64,000 bases of DNA. It comes from Jiangella aurantiaca. GTDB taxonomy: Bacteria; Actinomycetota; Actinomycetes; Jiangellales; Jiangellaceae. The translations under genes and the position numbers were made by a program. The notes below the pieces were generated by a model. It was not told the DNA's origin, made no database searches, and was given only the letters and a program-made list of their open reading frames with translations. Location: contig NZ_SMLB01000008.1 of NCBI RefSeq assembly GCF_004349105.1, positions 1 to 64,000 of the forward strand, given 5' to 3'. Positions 35,267-45,018 of this stretch are shown in pieces. How positions within the stretch are numbered: position 1 is the stretch's first letter; the number at the start of each line of letters is the position of its first letter.

Positions 35267-35510
35267 CCCATGTCGTCGATCTTGGCGTTTACCGGGCAAC
35301 AGATGCGCCACCATCCCGCCCACCGATTCGTCGACGAACGGCGCACGAGTGATGATCTCTCGCTTGTGACTCGGGTGCCTTCACCATGGGTCTCTCCTGC
35401 TAGGTCAGGTTGGGATCAAGTCCGAGCAACCCGAATCGGCATCGCCGCTGTCGGCCTCCAGCGACACATGATGGGCCGAGGTGTGTTTGCGCCCGGGGTT
35501 GGACGTGGCG

Positions 35511-38500
35511 TCAGTCTCGAGGGCAACTGTCCACGTGCAGGAACTGCCGGCATTCGTCGTCGGTGAGAGTCCGGGTGACCCGACTGCGGGCGAGCTCGAC
35601 GAACTCGTCGATGGGCAGCAGATGAACGGCCACCGTCCCGTCCGGACTGGCGGACGCTAGCAACCGGCCGTCCGGGCTGAAGTCGACACCGAAGACGAGC
35701 CTGTCGTGGCCGTGCAGCGTGAGCAATTCCTGACCCGTCGCCAGGTCCCAGAGCTTCGTCGTGCCGTCGTCGCTGGTCGTGGCGGCCCGGGTCTCGTCCT
35801 GGCTGACGGCTATCTGACTCACCACGACGTCGTGGCCGCGCAGGGTGAGCAGTTCCGCGCCTGTTTCGGCGTCCCACACCCTGGCGCTGCCGTCGGTGCC
35901 CGCCGTGTACAGCCGGCCGCTCGGGCCGAAGGTGACTCCCTCGATGGGTCCCTGGTCGGTGGTTATCGTCCGGACGTGCCGCAGGGTAGCCGCGTCCCAT
36001 ATGGTGACCGCGCCGTTCTGCTCACCCGCTGCCAGGTAGCGGCCGTCCGCGCTGAAGGCGACGGTCCACGAGGTACCGCCGGCCAGCCGCAGTGTGTCCT
36101 GCGGCTCACCGGTGGCGGCGTCCCAGAGCCGGACGGTGCCATCCTCGCTGGCCGTTGCCAGTTGCCGGCCGTCCGGGCTGAAGGTCACCGTGCGAGCCGA
36201 TCCCTCATGGCCGGCAAGCGTGAAGAGCAACTCACCGGTGCGCAGATCCCACACCGGCTGGGTCAAGGAAGCGTCGGACGCGGCTGCCAGCAGCGTGCCG
36301 TCGGGGCTGAAGGCCACCGTCGTCAGGGCGGGCTCGTGGCCAGTCAGCGTGATGATCTTCTCGCCGGTCGCCGCGTCCCAGACGTTCACGCCGGACGGTT
36401 CGGCGGGGGCGGCGAAGGTCGTGCCGTCCGGGCTGAATGCCACCCCCGCGAAGATCTCCTCGACGCCGGGAACCGTGAACAGGTCCCGGCCACCACCCAC
36501 GCTGACGTCCCACACCCGCGTGGTGTCGTCGAAACCCGTCGTCACCAGCTTCGTGCCGTCCGGCGCGAAGGCGAGGTCACGGATACCGACCGAGTGGCCG
36601 GCGAGCGCCAGGAGCTGGCGTCCGGTATCGACGTCCCACACGCGGGCGATGGCATCGCTGCCCCCGGTGGCTACTCGCCTGCCGTCCGGACTGAACGCAA
36701 CGGTCCAGAGCGGTGACGGGGTCGCCAGGATCCCCACCTGTGTGCCGGAGCGCGCATCCCACAGCCGGGCCGTGCCGTCCACGCCGGCGGTGCCGAGGGT
36801 GGCGCCGTCCGGGCTGAAGACGACGCGTTCCACGCCCCAGTGGTAGCCCTCGAGGGTTACCTCCACCTCGCCCGAAGCCAGGTCCCAGACCTGCGCCACC
36901 CCGGCACTGTTGATGCTCCCGAGCCGGCTTCCATCCGGGCTGAAGGCCGCGCGGAAGACATCCGGCTCGGTGCCGTTCAGCTGACTGAGCTCCTGGCCGG
37001 TGGCGGGGTCCCAGATCCGGATGGTCCCGTCCGCGCCGCCTGTCGCAAGCTGCTGGCCGTCCGGACTGAAGGCCGGGTGATTCGCACCGCCGGAGTGGCC
37101 GTGGATGGTCCGGAGCTCCGCAGCGGTGATCGCGTCCCAGACCCGCACCGTGCCGTCGTCGTGAGTGGTGGCGACCGTCATGTCGTCCGGGCTGAAGGCG
37201 ACGCCCGATGCTCCCTGGGTGTCGGGGAAGGAGAGCAACTCCTCGCCGGTCCGGAGATCCCACACCGTGACGGGCTGGTCGAATCCACCGACCACGACTC
37301 GGGAGCCGTCACTGCTGACAGCCATGACGAAGCCGCCCTGCGGGACCGTGTGCACGATCCGGGTCGACTTCACGGCCCGGCGCAACGCCTCCTCGGCTTC
37401 CCGCAGCACGGTGCCGTCCGCGTCCCGCGTGACGTCGACCGCCTCGAGGGCGAGCAGGATGCTGCGCTCCGGATCCTCCGCGAGGTTGGCCACGGCGGCG
37501 GCAGCGAGCTCGCGGGCGCCGGCGACCCGTGCTTCGCGGTCCGAACTTCGCCATTGGACCATCGCGACCGCGGCGGCCACGGCAAACGCGATCAGGCCGG
37601 CGACCATCACGAGGCGCAGCCGTCCTCGGCGCCGGCGCGACGCCGCGGCCTGGGCGTCACGCAGGTCCCGGCTGGCGGCCAGGTACTCCTGCTCCTCAGC
37701 GGACAGCGCGATGCCGGTACGTCCCTGCCAGGCCAGCGCCTGCTCGAGCCGGGAGCCATGCAGCGCGAAGCTCGAGTCACGATCGGACTCGAGCCAGTCG
37801 CGGGTGGCCGTGTTGACCCGCCGGTGGAGCAGAAGGTCCTCTCGCTGCTCGTCGATCCAGTCACGCAGCCGGGGCCACTCCCGGAGCAGGGCCTCGTGGG
37901 CCACCTCGACCGTTGGTCCTCGGGTGACCGGGTCGTTGTCGAACGACAGCAGCCGGAACGTGCCGTACTGGTTGACGGCGAGCTCCAGCGCCGGCTGGTC
38001 GACGGCGAGGCTGGAGAGCTCCGACTGCCGCACCCTGCGCCGGGTGTCGCCCGCGGCCTCCTCGTCGACCGTGACCAGCCGGAGAAAGAGCTGCCGGGCG
38101 ACCTCCTGCCCGCTGGGAGCCAGTTCCGAGTAGAGCGCCTCAGCGCGCCGGCCCAGCGCACCGACGACTCCTCCGGTGGCCTCGTACCCAGCGATGGTCA
38201 GCTGGTCATCGTCGCGGGCCGAGAACAGTTCGGTCAGGGCGTACTGCAGGAGCGGCAGGCCGCCGGGCTGGTTCTCCACGTCGGCGATGACCCGGCCAAC
38301 CAGGCCTGGCTCGACCTCGACGCCGACGGCACGTGCGGGCGCCGCGATGGCCTGAGCCAAGCCTTCGGCAGCCATCGGGGCCACCGTGACCAAGCCGTCG
38401 GTGAGGACCGAGGCGAACTCGGGGTACTCGAGCGGCCGGTGGAAGTAGTCGGCTCGCATGGTCAGGACGACTCGGATCCGGCTGCGCTGGTCTGCGGCGA

Positions 38501-40562
38501 CCGCCACGAGGTTCTCCAGGAACAGCCGCCGGGTCGACTCCGACGCCACCGCGGAGAACAGTTCCTCGAATTGGTCGATGACCAGAACCAGCCGGCTGTC
38601 GTCAGCGGGCAGGATCTGCTTGGTGACTCGAAGCAACCCGTGGTCGTCCGAGCTGAGGTCGTCCACCAGCCCGGGCGGGTGATCGACGGCGACCCGCAGG
38701 AGCGCCGCGGCCAGTTCCTCGAACGGGTAGGACCCCGGGAACATGTTGGTCACCAGCCATGCGCGCGAGCCGGGCAGCCCACCGGCTCTCAGCCGCGGGA
38801 CGAGGCCGGCCCGGACGGCTGACGACTTGCCGCTGCCCGATGGGCCTACGACGGACACGACCGAGCTGGAGCGCACCGCCTTCAGCAGCTCGTCGATCAG
38901 GGAGTCACGCCCGTGGAAGTCCAGCGCGTCGGACTCGAGAAAGGCGCGCAGCCCTTTGTACGGGTTACGGATCGGCTCGGCGGAGCGCCGCCGATCCGCT
39001 GGCGCGGCGGCCGCGACGATGTCGGCCCCGAGCGCCTGTCGGACCGCACGCAGCAGATCGTCGATCCGCGGATACCGGTTGGCAGGCTGGTCGTCGGTCG
39101 CTCGCCTCAGTACGTCGTCCAACTCGTTGGGCAGGCCGGCCCGGACGGATGCGATCGATGGCAGCGGCCGCCTCGCTGGTGGCCGTTCGCCGGTGAGTAG
39201 CTCGAAGATCAAGACTCCGAGGCTGAACACATCGGAGACCGGACCGTGCGGCTCGCCTCTGACCTCCTCCGGCGGTACGTAGGACAACGAGGTCGTCATC
39301 GGTGCACCCGCGTCGTCGGTCAGCCGGGCGGCGATGCCGAAGTCGGACAGATACGCGTTGCCGTCGTCGTCGAGCAGGATGTTGGCCGGCTTGACGTCGC
39401 GGTGGACGACGCCATGCCGGTGGGCATAGGAGAGTGCATCCCCCACCTGGTCCAGAAGCCGTAGCGCGGGTGGCAGGTTCCAGCCTCCTCTGCGCAGTGC
39501 CTCGGACAGGCTGCCGCCCCGCATCAGCGGCGTGACGAGGTACGCCCCGCTGGGATCGCGGAAGTAGTCGAACAGCGGGACCACGTGGGGGTGCTCCAGC
39601 TGGGCGACGGTGCGCGCCTCGGACTCGAAGCGGCGCACGAAGTCGGGACGGTTGGCGTACTCGGGACGGACCATCTTGACCGCCACCTCGCGCCCCACGG
39701 AGGGCTGGTATGCGCGGTGGACGACACCGAAGTCACCTTGTCCCAGCGGTTCGCGAAGCTCGTAGCCACGCACCATCCAAGCACCGGCGTCGCCTGCCGT
39801 CCGTTCGGCACCCGGCGCGATTCGAGCCGCCAGCTCGGGATCCTGCTCGAGGATCCGCTGCTGCAGGTCGCGTAGTTCGGACGACGGGTCGATGCCCAGC
39901 TCGTCATGGAGAAATGTGCGGGTCTGCTGGTAGACGCCGAGTGCCTCCGCCTGCCGGCCCGAGCGGTAGAGAGCCAGCATCTGCTGGGCCCGGAAGCGCT
40001 CGCGCACGGGATTGTCCCTCGCCAGGGTCTCCAGTTCACCGATCACTTGCGCATGGTTGCCCGTGGCCAGATCCGCGTCGATGCGGTACTCGACCGCCGT
40101 CAACCGCAGTTCCGTGATGCGCGCCACCTCGGGGACCAGCGCCGGAGTGCTGCCGAGATCTCCGTACGCCGCTCCTCGCCACAACCCGAGCGCCCGTGCG
40201 AGCGCTGAGCGGGCGGCGACCGGGTCGGCCGGCAGCAGCCGGCGACCCTCCGCCGTGAAATGCTCGAAGGCCAGGACGTCGAACGACTCCGCTGTGACAT
40301 CGACGCGATAGCCGTCGCCACGGCGCGTGATCTGCTCGCTCCCGAGTTCCTTACGCAGGGTGGAGATGTACACGTGGAGCGAGCTGCGGGCTCCCTCCGG
40401 CGGCGCTCCGGCCCAGACCGCGTCGATCAGGGCATCCTGCGACACGGTCTCGCCCGCGTGGGTCAGGAGCACGGCGAGCACCAGGCGTTGCCGCGGTCCA
40501 CCAAGGACCAGCTCCGCCCCGTTGCGAAGAGCGGAGAGCGGACCCAACGCCCGGTACTCCAC
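35511..40562 (-). CDS. SARP-Ser/Thr kinase-STAND NTPase-WD40 fusion regulator
   Basis: This is a 1683-residue protein. An N-terminal winged helix (about 5-95) and BTAD domain (about 95-245) of the SARP type lead into a complete kinase (about 262-510): GQGDFGVV loop, VAVK lysine at 296, HRDVKPAN at 387-394 and DFG at 407-409. Next is an nSTAND1-like NTPase with Walker A GPSGSGKSS (573-581) and Walker B LVLVIDQFEELF. One membrane helix follows near residue 1000 (VMVAGLIAFAVAAAVAMV). The rest is a WD40 array of some 14 blades with FSPDG...VWD signatures. It should sense or scaffold through WD40, switch via NTPase and kinase, and bind DNA. The GTG at 40562 places the SARP fold at the N-terminus; a GTG at 40595 is possible. 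Confidence 0.88.
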   Translation of the reverse strand: MEYRALGPLSALRNGAELVLGGPRQRLVLAVLLTHAGETVSQDALIDAVWAGAPPEGARSSLHVYISTLRKELGSEQITRRGDGYRVDVTAESFDVLAFEHFTAEGRRLLPADPVAARSALARALGLWRGAAYGDLGSTPALVPEVARITELRLTAVEYRIDADLATGNHAQVIGELETLARDNPVRERFRAQQMLALYRSGRQAEALGVYQQTRTFLHDELGIDPSSELRDLQQRILEQDPELAARIAPGAERTAGDAGAWMVRGYELREPLGQGDFGVVHRAYQPSVGREVAVKMVRPEYANRPDFVRRFESEARTVAQLEHPHVVPLFDYFRDPSGAYLVTPLMRGGSLSEALRRGGWNLPPALRLLDQVGDALSYAHRHGVVHRDVKPANILLDDDGNAYLSDFGIAARLTDDAGAPMTTSLSYVPPEEVRGEPHGPVSDVFSLGVLIFELLTGERPPARRPLPSIASVRAGLPNELDDVLRRATDDQPANRYPRIDDLLRAVRQALGADIVAAAAPADRRRSAEPIRNPYKGLRAFLESDALDFHGRDSLIDELLKAVRSSSVVSVVGPSGSGKSSAVRAGLVPRLRAGGLPGSRAWLVTNMFPGSYPFEELAAALLRVAVDHPPGLVDDLSSDDHGLLRVTKQILPADDSRLVLVIDQFEELFSAVASESTRRLFLENLVAVAADQRSRIRVVLTMRADYFHRPLEYPEFASVLTDGLVTVAPMAAEGLAQAIAAPARAVGVEVEPGLVGRVIADVENQPGGLPLLQYALTELFSARDDDQLTIAGYEATGGVVGALGRRAEALYSELAPSGQEVARQLFLRLVTVDEEAAGDTRRRVRQSELSSLAVDQPALELAVNQYGTFRLLSFDNDPVTRGPTVEVAHEALLREWPRLRDWIDEQREDLLLHRRVNTATRDWLESDRDSSFALHGSRLEQALAWQGRTGIALSAEEQEYLAASRDLRDAQAAASRRRRGRLRLVMVAGLIAFAVAAAVAMVQWRSSDREARVAGARELAAAAVANLAEDPERSILLALEAVDVTRDADGTVLREAEEALRRAVKSTRIVHTVPQGGFVMAVSSDGSRVVVGGFDQPVTVWDLRTGEELLSFPDTQGASGVAFSPDDMTVATTHDDGTVRVWDAITAAELRTIHGHSGGANHPAFSPDGQQLATGGADGTIRIWDPATGQELSQLNGTEPDVFRAAFSPDGSRLGSINSAGVAQVWDLASGEVEVTLEGYHWGVERVVFSPDGATLGTAGVDGTARLWDARSGTQVGILATPSPLWTVAFSPDGRRVATGGSDAIARVWDVDTGRQLLALAGHSVGIRDLAFAPDGTKLVTTGFDDTTRVWDVSVGGGRDLFTVPGVEEIFAGVAFSPDGTTFAAPAEPSGVNVWDAATGEKIITLTGHEPALTTVAFSPDGTLLAAASDASLTQPVWDLRTGELLFTLAGHEGSARTVTFSPDGRQLATASEDGTVRLWDAATGEPQDTLRLAGGTSWTVAFSADGRYLAAGEQNGAVTIWDAATLRHVRTITTDQGPIEGVTFGPSGRLYTAGTDGSARVWDAETGAELLTLRGHDVVVSQIAVSQDETRAATTSDDGTTKLWDLATGQELLTLHGHDRLVFGVDFSPDGRLLASASPDGTVAVHLLPIDEFVELARSRVTRTLTDDECRQFLHVDSCPRD

Positions 40563-40668
40563 CGGTACCCCCCATTTTGTGGGCGTGCTACCCACCTACT
40601 CGAAGGTACCGGTGCCGGCCGGTGAAGTCCCGAGCTGACCGGCGCCAGGTTCCTTCGCTCCGATCACG

Positions 40669-41328
40669 TCAATGGGAACCGTGGGCTCCTGCTTCGACCT
40701 CGCAGTCGGCAGGCGCCGCCACGCCCTCGGTGATGGTCAGCGGTCCCTCCGCCGGGACATCGAAAAAGGTCGCCACGACGACCGTCACGCCCTCCGAGGC
40801 GGAGTTGAACGCCGTGTGCACGGTGCCGTTGCCCGGGTCGACGAAGGCGGTGCCGCTCGGATAAGGCCGCTCGACACAGTCAGTTCCCTGCACGTAGGTC
40901 AGCTCACCCTCGATGACGTTGACGATCACCGGGCCAGGGTGGGTGTGCCAGGGGAAGCGCGCACCGGGCTGCACCGTGATCTGCGCGGCCGCGGTACGAG
41001 ACGGGTCGGGCATCTTGAGGACGTTGGTCGCCGTCCCGTCGAGCTTGACCTTGAACTGCCCGGTGACGTCGTCGGTGAACTCACTGCGCGGTGTCAGCAT
41101 GACCACGTCGATGGACGGCTGAACCTCATGCGCGCCGCCGTGGCCGCCGGCCTTCTGTCCGGCCCGGGCCGTCAAGAATGCCACGTAGGCGTCTTGCTCG
41201 GCCGCGCTGGCCGCGCGCTCCTGTGCCGCCGCGGCCGGCGCCGTTTGCGGCTGTGTAGTGCTGGCATCGCCGCACCCGGCCAGTGCGAGTACTGCGATGG
41301 CCGCGACGCCGAGGATTGCTCGTCGCAT
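40669..41328 (-). CDS. Cupin-domain lipoprotein
   Basis: This 219-residue protein has a lipoprotein signal ending LALAGC, an Ala/Gln-rich linker and a C-terminal cupin barrel. Metal-ligand motifs are FPWHTHPGPVIVNVIEGELT and, later, PGNGTVHTAFN. It should sit on the outer face of the membrane. The function is not predictable; such cupins may be sensors or dioxygenase-like. AAGGGAG precedes the ATG by 5-6 nt. It lies 107 nt upstream of the large regulator on the same strand. Confidence 0.85.
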   Translation of the reverse strand: MRRAILGVAAIAVLALAGCGDASTTQPQTAPAAAAQERAASAAEQDAYVAFLTARAGQKAGGHGGAHEVQPSIDVVMLTPRSEFTDDVTGQFKVKLDGTATNVLKMPDPSRTAAAQITVQPGARFPWHTHPGPVIVNVIEGELTYVQGTDCVERPYPSGTAFVDPGNGTVHTAFNSASEGVTVVVATFFDVPAEGPLTITEGVAAPADCEVEAGAHGSH

Positions 41329-41783
41329 GCTGTCTCCCTTGTCGAATTGGCGCCTCGCGCCGTGGTCTGGATGCGCTCCAGCCTCGGGCGGCGCGCTTGG
41401 CATCGAGCAGAAGTGCGCTTGGTGCCCGCTTAAGGCACTGAGTGCGACCGCCTCTTGCAGTCCCATGTGCGAGGCCTGCGTCGGCATTGCTGCACATACA
41501 TGCGTTAACGCCCGCCCGACCCGCAGGAGGTGATGTTCTCGGCCCAGCTCCGCCGCCGCGAGTCGGCCTGACGACGAGCCGGAGCCGTCACGGCGCGGCG
41601 AGGCCGGCGTCGGGCCCGCGCACGCCGGTCAGCTCGGCCTCGGTGAACGACGTGGCCAGCTCGCCGACGGCGAGCGGTACCGGCGCGGGCCGCCCGCACC
41701 TCCGGCAGCCGACCGGCCCCACCGGAACCCTCGGACCGCCCGCTCCCGCAGCTCGGACGCACTCGAGGTCAACGCTCGCCCCG
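41329..41783. other. Intergenic region without a supported gene
   Basis: This is 455 bp. A minus-strand run ending PVPLAVGELATSFTEAELTG and then VRGPDAGLAAP, with a stop near 41590, looks coding-like and could be the tail of a lost gene. No start or family is recognisable. Confidence 0.4.
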
Positions 41784-42164
41784 TCACTCCTGAGCAGGAA
41801 GGAACGCCGCGGTATCGAAGTAGGTGGCGAACCGGCGCACCTTGGCCTCGTCGTCGAATGTCAGCACCGAAACACCGTCGTACTCGATCGACCGGCCAGC
41901 ATCCAACCGACCACGAGTGCGCCACTCGAGCACTGCGAGGTCGCCGCCTTCCTGGATCGTCGTGAAATCGGTGCGCACCTGCGAGAACTGGTTGCGGTAG
42001 CTGCTCCAGAACTCGGTCACGCCCTGCGGAGTGGACCGGTTGCTCTCGGATCGGACCAGCTCGGGCGACTCGGCGAAGCAAGCGACGAGCTCGTCTGGGT
42101 CGCCGCTCTCCTCGAACCGTTTCAAAGCATCGGCGAAGGCCTGCGCGCGGCCATCTGTGTTCAT
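41784..42164 (-). CDS. SnoaL/NTF2-like small protein
   Basis: This 126-residue protein has the NTF2-like pattern of a helical N-terminus (FADALKRFEESGDPDELVAC) followed by curved strands (GGDLAVLEWRTRG, YDGVSVLTFDDEAKVRRFAT). This is the nuclear-transport-factor/SnoaL layout common in small isomerases, hydrolases and binders. It appears complete. Its start at 42164 is the first ATG before the fold. It is divergent from the epimerase-like gene at 42551 across 386 bp. Confidence 0.85.
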   Translation of the reverse strand: MNTDGRAQAFADALKRFEESGDPDELVACFAESPELVRSESNRSTPQGVTEFWSSYRNQFSQVRTDFTTIQEGGDLAVLEWRTRGRLDAGRSIEYDGVSVLTFDDEAKVRRFATYFDTAAFLPAQE

Positions 42165-42550
42165 GCACGAAACGGTGCCCGAGTCGCCGCTTCCTAAACA
42201 GGCCCCGGAGCCCACGCGATGCATCCAGTGCCGATCCGTTGGATCCGCAGCACCGTCGTCGTCCTTCGCCGGCTGGGTCGCGACTGTCGCCGCGTGAAAC
42301 GGAATGACGCAGGTGTGTCTGTCCGGAAAAGAGTGGGGTATGGGAAGGCCCCTGTCCGCTGGTTCGTCATGGACACCCGCTGACGGCACCAACGAGCAGG
42401 CGGAACCTGGGAAGTCGGCCCATCCGAACCCGTCGCGGCACGAGCGCGACCGTGCGAACGGCGAGATGGAGCGAACCGCCGCCGCGTGCTGCCAGTTTCC
42501 GCCGGAAGGGACCGCCGGCATGCATCGGCGGCAGGCCACGGAGGTTCACC
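42165..42550. other. Divergent promoter region
   Basis: This 386-bp interval lies between the SnoaL-like gene (minus) and the epimerase-like gene (plus). I see no gene, repeat or clear operator in it. It presumably holds both promoters. Confidence 0.5.
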
Positions 42551-43627
42551 ATGAGAATCGTCATCACTGGCGCGACCGGCAACATCGGCACCGCGCTGCT
42601 GCGTCGGCTCATACGGGCCGGCGGTCACCAGATCGTCGGTCTGGCCCGTCGACTGCCGGACGACCCCGAGGTCGTGCCGGGCGGCGGCGCGGTCGAGTGG
42701 CGCGCGGTCGACCTCAGCCTCGACGAGGCCGTGCACACACTCGTCGAGGCATGCCGTGGGGCCGACGCAGTCGTCCACCTGGCGTGGGGCTTTCAACCCT
42801 CCCATGACCTGAAGTACCTCGAGGAACTCGGGGTCGGCGGCACCCGGCGGGTCCTGGAGGCAGCCACCGCATCCGACGTACCGCACCTCGTGCACATGTC
42901 CTCGGTCGCCGCCTACTCCCCCAAGTCCGACGACGTGCACGTCGACGAGTCCTGGCCGACCGGCGGGGTGCCCAGCTCGCGCTACAGCGTCCACAAGGCC
43001 GCGGCCGAGCGGCTCCTCGACCGGCACGAGGCGACCGGCCACAGCACTTTGATCAGCCGGATGCGACCCGGCATCGTCGGGCAGAGGACGGCGGGGAGCG
43101 CGCTGCTGCGTTACGGCCTACCGGCGATCGTCCCCGCGAAGTTGCTCGACCACATCCCTGTCGTCCCGCTCGACCGAGGCCTTCGTTTCCCGGTGGTTCA
43201 CGCCGATGACGTGGCCGACGCGATCGCCCAAGAGCTGGACCGGATGGTCGGCGGCGCGTTCAACCTGTCCGCTGAGCCGCCGATCAGGACCGACCGGATC
43301 GCCGAGGTGCTCGGAGCCCGCCCGATCCACGTGCCGTCGTTCGTCGTGCGCACGGTGATGTCCGCGGCCTGGCACGCCCGGCTCCAGCCGGTGGACACCG
43401 GGTGGTTGGACATGGGGTTCGCGCTGCCGCTGCTCGACTGCTCGCGGGCTTCCCGTGAGCTCGGCTGGTCGCCTAGCGTCGATGCCATGACGGTCTTGCG
43501 CGAGATCATCGATGGAATGCGTGAGGCCGCCGCGGCCCCGACCCCCGTGCTGCGGCGCCGCAGCGTCCCGCGTGCCCTGCGCGACTTCGTCCGGCGGGGG
43601 TCAGTGGGCCAGCGGAACCAACCCTGA
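42551..43627 (+). CDS. NAD(P)-dependent epimerase/reductase (extended SDR)
   Basis: This 358-residue SDR has the Rossmann motif VITGATGNIGTALLRRL, the HMSSVAAYSP segment and the catalytic RYSVHKAAAE (Tyr-x3-Lys). The C-terminal half has FPVVHADDVADAI and CSRASRELGWSPSVDAM, as in nucleoside-diphosphate-sugar epimerase-like proteins of actinomycetes. The substrate is unknown. GGAGG lies 7-8 nt before the ATG. It stands alone between regions with other strand directions. Confidence 0.88.
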   Translation: MRIVITGATGNIGTALLRRLIRAGGHQIVGLARRLPDDPEVVPGGGAVEWRAVDLSLDEAVHTLVEACRGADAVVHLAWGFQPSHDLKYLEELGVGGTRRVLEAATASDVPHLVHMSSVAAYSPKSDDVHVDESWPTGGVPSSRYSVHKAAAERLLDRHEATGHSTLISRMRPGIVGQRTAGSALLRYGLPAIVPAKLLDHIPVVPLDRGLRFPVVHADDVADAIAQELDRMVGGAFNLSAEPPIRTDRIAEVLGARPIHVPSFVVRTVMSAAWHARLQPVDTGWLDMGFALPLLDCSRASRELGWSPSVDAMTVLREIIDGMREAAAAPTPVLRRRSVPRALRDFVRRGSVGQRNQP

Positions 43628-43839
43628 CCACCACCACCGGTGCCAGCGTGCGCTCCAGCGGGTCGTACCGCAATCGCTCGCCGGCATCCAGCGTGTTCGG
43701 TTGCTGGCGGGCCTGGGTGGTGCCATGAGCCGACTCGAATGGAACGCTCCATTTGGAGGCCTACCAGTGCGAGCGATCGCGTGCACCGCGGCCCAGTTCG
43801 CCGCCCACTGCCGATGACGCCCAGAGTGGGGTCACGCGG

Positions 43840-44097
43840 TCAGCGCCCTGAGCGGATGGCGATTCCCAGGAAGATGCCGACCACGAAACCAACGCCGCCG
43901 GCGACCATCGTGGCCATGTTGCCGGCCTGCATGGCCGCCATCGTGGCGCTGGAACCGGCATGCGCGGCGGCCTGAGTGGCCTGAGCACCTGTCAGCGCTG
44001 CTGCACCGGCCGCCTGTGCGGTCTCCACGGCACGTAGCCGCTTCTCGATCTCTCGGTCGTCCACGGTCGCTCCCTTGTTGTCATCGTCGATGGACAT
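43840..44097 (-). CDS. Small membrane protein, unknown function
   Basis: This 85-residue protein has an acidic/basic N-terminal helix (MSIDDDNKG, DREIEKRLRAVETAQ). A long Ala/Gly/Met-rich region and a C-terminal membrane helix (MVAGGVGFVVGIFLGIAI) follow, ending RSGR. The GxxxG-like glycines suggest helix packing in the membrane. No family is recognised. GGGGAGG lies about 9 nt before the ATG. It is divergent from the DUF4142 gene. Confidence 0.65.
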   Translation of the reverse strand: MSIDDDNKGATVDDREIEKRLRAVETAQAAGAAALTGAQATQAAAHAGSSATMAAMQAGNMATMVAGGVGFVVGIFLGIAIRSGR

Positions 44098-44370
44098 CAA
44101 CTGCTGCCTCCCCGTCCTGCCCCGGCTCCTGGAACCGCCGGTCCACATTCGCTGGTGATCGGTCGTACGACTGACGGCGCACCCCGAGAAGCTCTGCCAC
44201 GGGCGGCTACGCGGACCGCGCAGCGCTCAATACCCTGCGCCGCAACAGCTATGCACATGTGCCGGCCCGTCACACCACCATGAGCGGGCGACCCCGCGGC
44301 TGCGCATGAACGCGGCGGGGTTGGGCATTGCTTCGGCACATCCGGATCGACTCTCTGAGAGGGGAACATT

Positions 44371-45018
44371 GTGCGTGCCCTACGACTGGCCGCAGCCGGC
44401 GCCGGGGCGCTCGTGTTGAGCGTCGTCCCGCTGTCCGCGCAGGCACAACAGCAGCTGTCCGAACAGGACCAGGCCTTCCTCGTGCAGGCCCACCAGAACA
44501 ACCTGGCCGAGATCGCCGCCGGTGAAGCTGCGGTGAACCAGGCGGCGACCGAGCTGGTCCGCGCCCAAGGTCAGATGCTGATCACCGACCACACCACGCT
44601 CGACGAGTCCGTGCGCCATGTCGCCGACGCTCACGGCGTCGAGCTGCCAGCCGAGCCGACCGCGGAGCAGCAGGCCCAACTGGCCGAGGTCACCGCCCAG
44701 CAGGGCGCCGCGTTCGACCAGGCGTGGACGCAGCTGCAGATCGCCGGCCACCAGGCCGCCCTCGCGTTGGGCGAGCAGGAGATCCAGAACGGCAGCAACG
44801 CGGAGGTCATCGCGCTGGCCGAGAACGCCGCCCCGGTCATCCAGAAGCACCTCACGATGCTCGAGTCCGGGGAGGCCCCCGCACCGGACGGCGTCAATGC
44901 CGGCACCGGCGGGCAGGCCGCCTGGCAGAACGGCGCCGGGCCGTTGCCGTGGATCGTGGCCGGCTGCGGTCTGGTCGTCATCGCCGTCAGCGTGGCCGCG
45001 TTGCGCCGCCGAGCATGA
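44371..45018 (+). CDS. DUF4142 exported protein with C-terminal membrane anchor
   Basis: This 215-residue protein has a signal peptide (VVPLSAQAQ cleavage region) and a four-helix DUF4142 bundle (QDQAFLVQAHQNNLAEIAAG, LITDHTTLDESVRHVADAHG, HQAALALGEQEIQNG). The C-terminal hydrophobic helix LPWIVAGCGLVVIAVSVAA ends in LRRRA. This hydrophobic-plus-basic tail resembles a cell-wall sorting signal, but no LPxTG is present. The GTG at 44371 is the only start giving a signal peptide. Its stop overlaps the sortase start (ATGA). Confidence 0.85.
   Translation: MRALRLAAAGAGALVLSVVPLSAQAQQQLSEQDQAFLVQAHQNNLAEIAAGEAAVNQAATELVRAQGQMLITDHTTLDESVRHVADAHGVELPAEPTAEQQAQLAEVTAQQGAAFDQAWTQLQIAGHQAALALGEQEIQNGSNAEVIALAENAAPVIQKHLTMLESGEAPAPDGVNAGTGGQAAWQNGAGPLPWIVAGCGLVVIAVSVAALRRRA

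Noticed and set aside
36840-38822. A 660-codon plus-strand frame opposite the kinase/NTPase gene
   Set aside because: It is antisense to a gene with intact kinase, Walker and WD40 motifs and shows no recognisable protein features.
42194-43042. A 282-codon minus-strand frame opposite the epimerase-like gene
   Set aside because: It lacks recognisable motifs, while the plus strand has Rossmann and Tyr-x3-Lys motifs.
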